Shown here piece after piece: positions 6,901 to 8,645 of a stretch of DNA of 8,645 nt. This stretch comes from Candidatus Altimarinota bacterium (lineage in GTDB: Bacteria; Patescibacteriota; Gracilibacteria; BD1-5; UBA6164). Both the position numbers and the translations under genes were made by a program. The notes under the pieces were generated by a model. That model had not been told where the DNA came from and searched no databases. It saw nothing but the letters and a program-made list of their open reading frames with translations. Each line of letters begins with the position of its first letter. The stretch's first letter is position 1. The DNA lies in assembly GCA_027062145.1 (NCBI GenBank), contig JAMOTX010000025.1:1-8645 (forward strand), given 5' to 3'.

Positions 6901-8008
6901 GCTCAGTTTCTGTTAATTTTTTATCAAGAGAAGGTTTATCTAATTTTTGTACAAGTTTAAAAATAATATCTTTTGAAATACCATAATCATATCTCCAATT
7001 TAAACCAATAAACGAAAGATATCTTAAATACCATTCATCTGATCACAATTCTTTTATATATTCTTCTTTATTTCATCATTTTTCTTCAGAAAAATATTCT
7101 GCTTTTTCTATTTCTAAAGCTTCTTCATATATTCTTTGATGTTCCTCTGGTAATTCAAAAGTAGGTATTAAAACTCCTCCTGTTTCTATTTCAATATCAA
7201 CCATTTCAGCAATTTTTAGAGTATTTTCTAATGCTTCGGGAATAAACCCAAATCTTATTTGCATTTCTTCTTCAGAAAGAAATGAATAATCTCAATTTAT
7301 AAGCGTTGGTCTATCTGGATTTTCTAATTCATGTCAACTTCAAAGAGCCATTATTACATCTTGTGATTTTCTATCTTCAAGATCTATATAATAACAATTA
7401 TTAGTAGCAACTACTGGAATACTATAATTTTTATTAAACTCTATTAATTTATCAGTTATTAATTGTTGTTTAGGAATATCATCATGATACATAAGTTCAA
7501 GATAATAATTAGCTTCTCAAAATAATTCAATATATTGTTTTATTCTAGCTATTACTTCTTCATCATTTTTTCAAGATAAAATTAAAAAAGGCACTTCTCA
7601 AGTAATAGGTCATGAAAGACAAACTATTTCTAAATCTCATTTTTCTTTTTTTAATTCTACAATATCTTCAAATTTAATTTTTGGTATTTTTCATGCATTA
7701 TCCAAACTTGCTTTTGATGTAAGTTCAATAATATTTTTATATCACTTTAAACTTTTAGCTAGTAAAACTAATTTATGACTTATATTTCAATCTAACACTG
7801 ATTCAACATTTATTTCAGTTCACATTATTGGTGTGATTCCAGCTTTTTTTGCCTCTTTATAAAGTTCATGACATCCATGTAGATTTCAACTATCAGTAAT
7901 AGCAACTGCTTTCATTCATAATTCTACAGCTTTTTTTACATAATCTTTTGGCTTTGGTAATCATTCTAAAATAGAATAATGAGTATGATTGTGTAAATGA
8001 ATAAACAT
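3986..8008 (-). CDS. dnaE: DNA polymerase III alpha subunit (replicative polymerase)
   Basis: A single 1340-residue frame, open end to end when UGA is glycine (about 60 UGA codons). It copies the chromosome as the catalytic subunit of Pol III. The order is: PHP domain (HLHNHTHYS at 4-12, TDSGN at 38-42); palm motif PVGPGRGSAAGS (435-446, glycines 437 and 441 are UGA); PDIDTDF with catalytic Asp479 and Asp481; GTFAARAAVKDVGRVFGI; KMDFLGLRNLT with the third Asp634; GDTTGVFQFES; YGIAVYQEQLM; AGFSLGEADLLRRGIGKK; FNKSHAACYAYIAYQTA; the HhH region IRFGLKAIKGIGDGP (near 926-940); clamp-binding QIGLF (1015-1019); GFCVSGHALDGL (1051-1062); an OB fold (about 1128-1230); and a final domain (about 1279-1340). 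At 1160-1200 residues most relatives are shorter; the excess is largely Lys/Glu-rich segments around 1070-1128 and 1240-1278. Several PHP metal ligands are replaced. No Shine-Dalgarno sequence is present. Confidence 0.98.
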
Positions 8009-8046
8009 TGTTTAATATATTTAAATTCTATAAATTTTCTAAATTA

Positions 8047-8075
8047 ATTGTACTGATTTTTAAGTAAATTGCTAA
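8047..8075 (-). promoter_or_regulatory. Weak candidate promoter of dnaE
   Basis: On the minus strand, TTAGCA (8075-8070) and TACAAT (8052-8047) are separated by 17 bp. Transcription would start near 8040, about 32 nt before the dnaE ATG. A TATATT at 8019-8014 lies just 5 nt before the start codon and could instead give a near-leaderless transcript. AT-rich background makes both uncertain. Confidence 0.3.
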
Positions 8076-8090
8076 ATTTTATGAAGATTT

Positions 8091-8119
8091 TTGATTTCTA
8101 AAAAATAGTATGATAAAAT
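8091..8119 (+). promoter_or_regulatory. Promoter of the right-edge gene
   Basis: TTGATT (8091-8096) and TAAAAT (8114-8119) are separated by 17 bp, with an extended -10 TG at 8111-8112. Transcription would start near 8126, about 23 nt before the ATG at 8149. It is divergent from dnaE in a 140-bp spacer that holds nothing else recognisable. Confidence 0.5.
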
Positions 8120-8148
8120 ATTATAAATAATACTTAAAATTAATTAAT

Positions 8149-8645
8149 ATGACTGGAATTGAATCTAAAAATAATAATGAAATAATTAGTAATGAAGAAC
8201 AAGTTAATAATTCTCTAAAACTTTTTGAAAGCTGATTAGAACTGCAACTTGAAAATAAAGAAGCCTTATTAATTTTAAATAAAATTGATAAATATGTTGA
8301 AACAGATATTGATCTAGTTTATGATAAAGAAAATAATATGTATAAATTATTAGCTAATAATGAAACATTTTCAGATTTTCTTACAATAAAACAATTAAAA
8401 ATAACTGAAAAAATTCTTGAAGCATATTATAGTAATGATTTTAATCCAGGAAATAATTCATTTAAATTAATAGAAGAAAAAAGAAGTATTGAAGTTGAAT
8501 GAAGAATGACAGATGAATGAAAAAAATTATTAAAAGATGGTAGAGAAATCCATAATTGAGAAGTAGATTTTTATAAAATAGACATTACAAACTCAGATAA
8601 TAGAAGTATTATAGCTGATTTAATGGATGATAATCTAACTGTCTT
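8149..8645 (+). CDS. Unrecognised acidic protein, N-terminal 165 codons (runs off right edge)
   Basis: From ATG 8149 the frame is open to the window edge when UGA is glycine, with four UGA codons (8233, 8500, 8518, 8557; residues 29, 118, 124, 137) and three GGN glycines. The sequence begins MTGIESKNNNEIISNEEQ, is rich in Asn, Glu, Lys and Asp, and has no signal peptide or hydrophobic segment long enough to cross a membrane, so a cytoplasmic protein is likely. Stretches such as LKLFESGLELQLENKEAL look helical, and the later part (EVDFYKIDITNSDNRSIIAD) looks strand-rich. I recognise no family. The start follows a good promoter. The high UGA share suggests a modestly expressed gene, as with dnaE. 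Confidence 0.75.

Noticed and set aside
994..8559. UGA read as tryptophan (Mycoplasma-type code 4)
   Set aside because: UGA falls on conserved glycines such as GRGELHLS and PVGPGRGSAAGS, while UGG sits at conserved tryptophans.
1..8645. CRISPR array, insertion sequence or defence system
   Set aside because: No regularly spaced direct repeats, transposase motifs or terminal repeats were seen; all large frames are housekeeping genes or unrecognised single genes.

Overview
The window comes from a very AT-rich bacterium (roughly a quarter G+C by eye) that reads UGA as glycine. TypA, SSB and the DNA polymerase III alpha subunit are each interrupted by in-frame TGA codons. These fall on residues that are glycine across their families: GRGELHLSV in TypA, VTWGNLAE in SSB, and PVGPGRGSAAGS, KMDFLGLRNLT and SLGEADLLRR in the polymerase. 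UGG is still used separately for tryptophan, and all six stop codons visible are UAA. This is translation table 25, known from the candidate phyla Absconditabacteria (SR1) and Gracilibacteria (BD1-5/GN02) of the Patescibacteria/CPR. The two phyla cannot be told apart from this window.

Layout, left to right. At 1-99 (minus) is the N-terminal end of an unrecognised protein running off the left edge. It is followed by a strong bidirectional terminator (196-233) and a CAU-anticodon tRNA gene on the minus strand (244-318). The tRNA and the rpsF operon are transcribed divergently from back-to-back promoters whose two -35 boxes form an inverted repeat (363-384). The plus-strand operon rpsF-ssb-rpsR (485-1505; S6, SSB, S18) has a possible SD-sequestering leader and ends in a perfect hairpin terminator. 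typA (1703-3502, plus) has its own promoter, embedded in a 16-bp inverted repeat, and a GAAA-capped hairpin in its 5' UTR. It ends in a terminator shared with the convergent small lipoprotein gene (3567-3917, minus). dnaE (3986-8008, minus, 1340 aa) fills the right half. Another unrecognised gene diverges from it at 8149 and leaves the right edge.

The genes are core housekeeping: translation (S6, S18, tRNA, ribosome-associated GTPase TypA) and replication (SSB, Pol III alpha). No mobile element, CRISPR array or dedicated defence system is visible. The unusual biology is the genetic code. UGA is very unevenly used: none of 6 glycines in S6 and S18, 4 of about 49 in TypA, but about 60 of about 88 in DnaE and 8 of 9 in the small lipoprotein. 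A standard-code annotation would cut dnaE into many pieces, truncate typA and ssb, and miss the lipoprotein and most of both edge genes.
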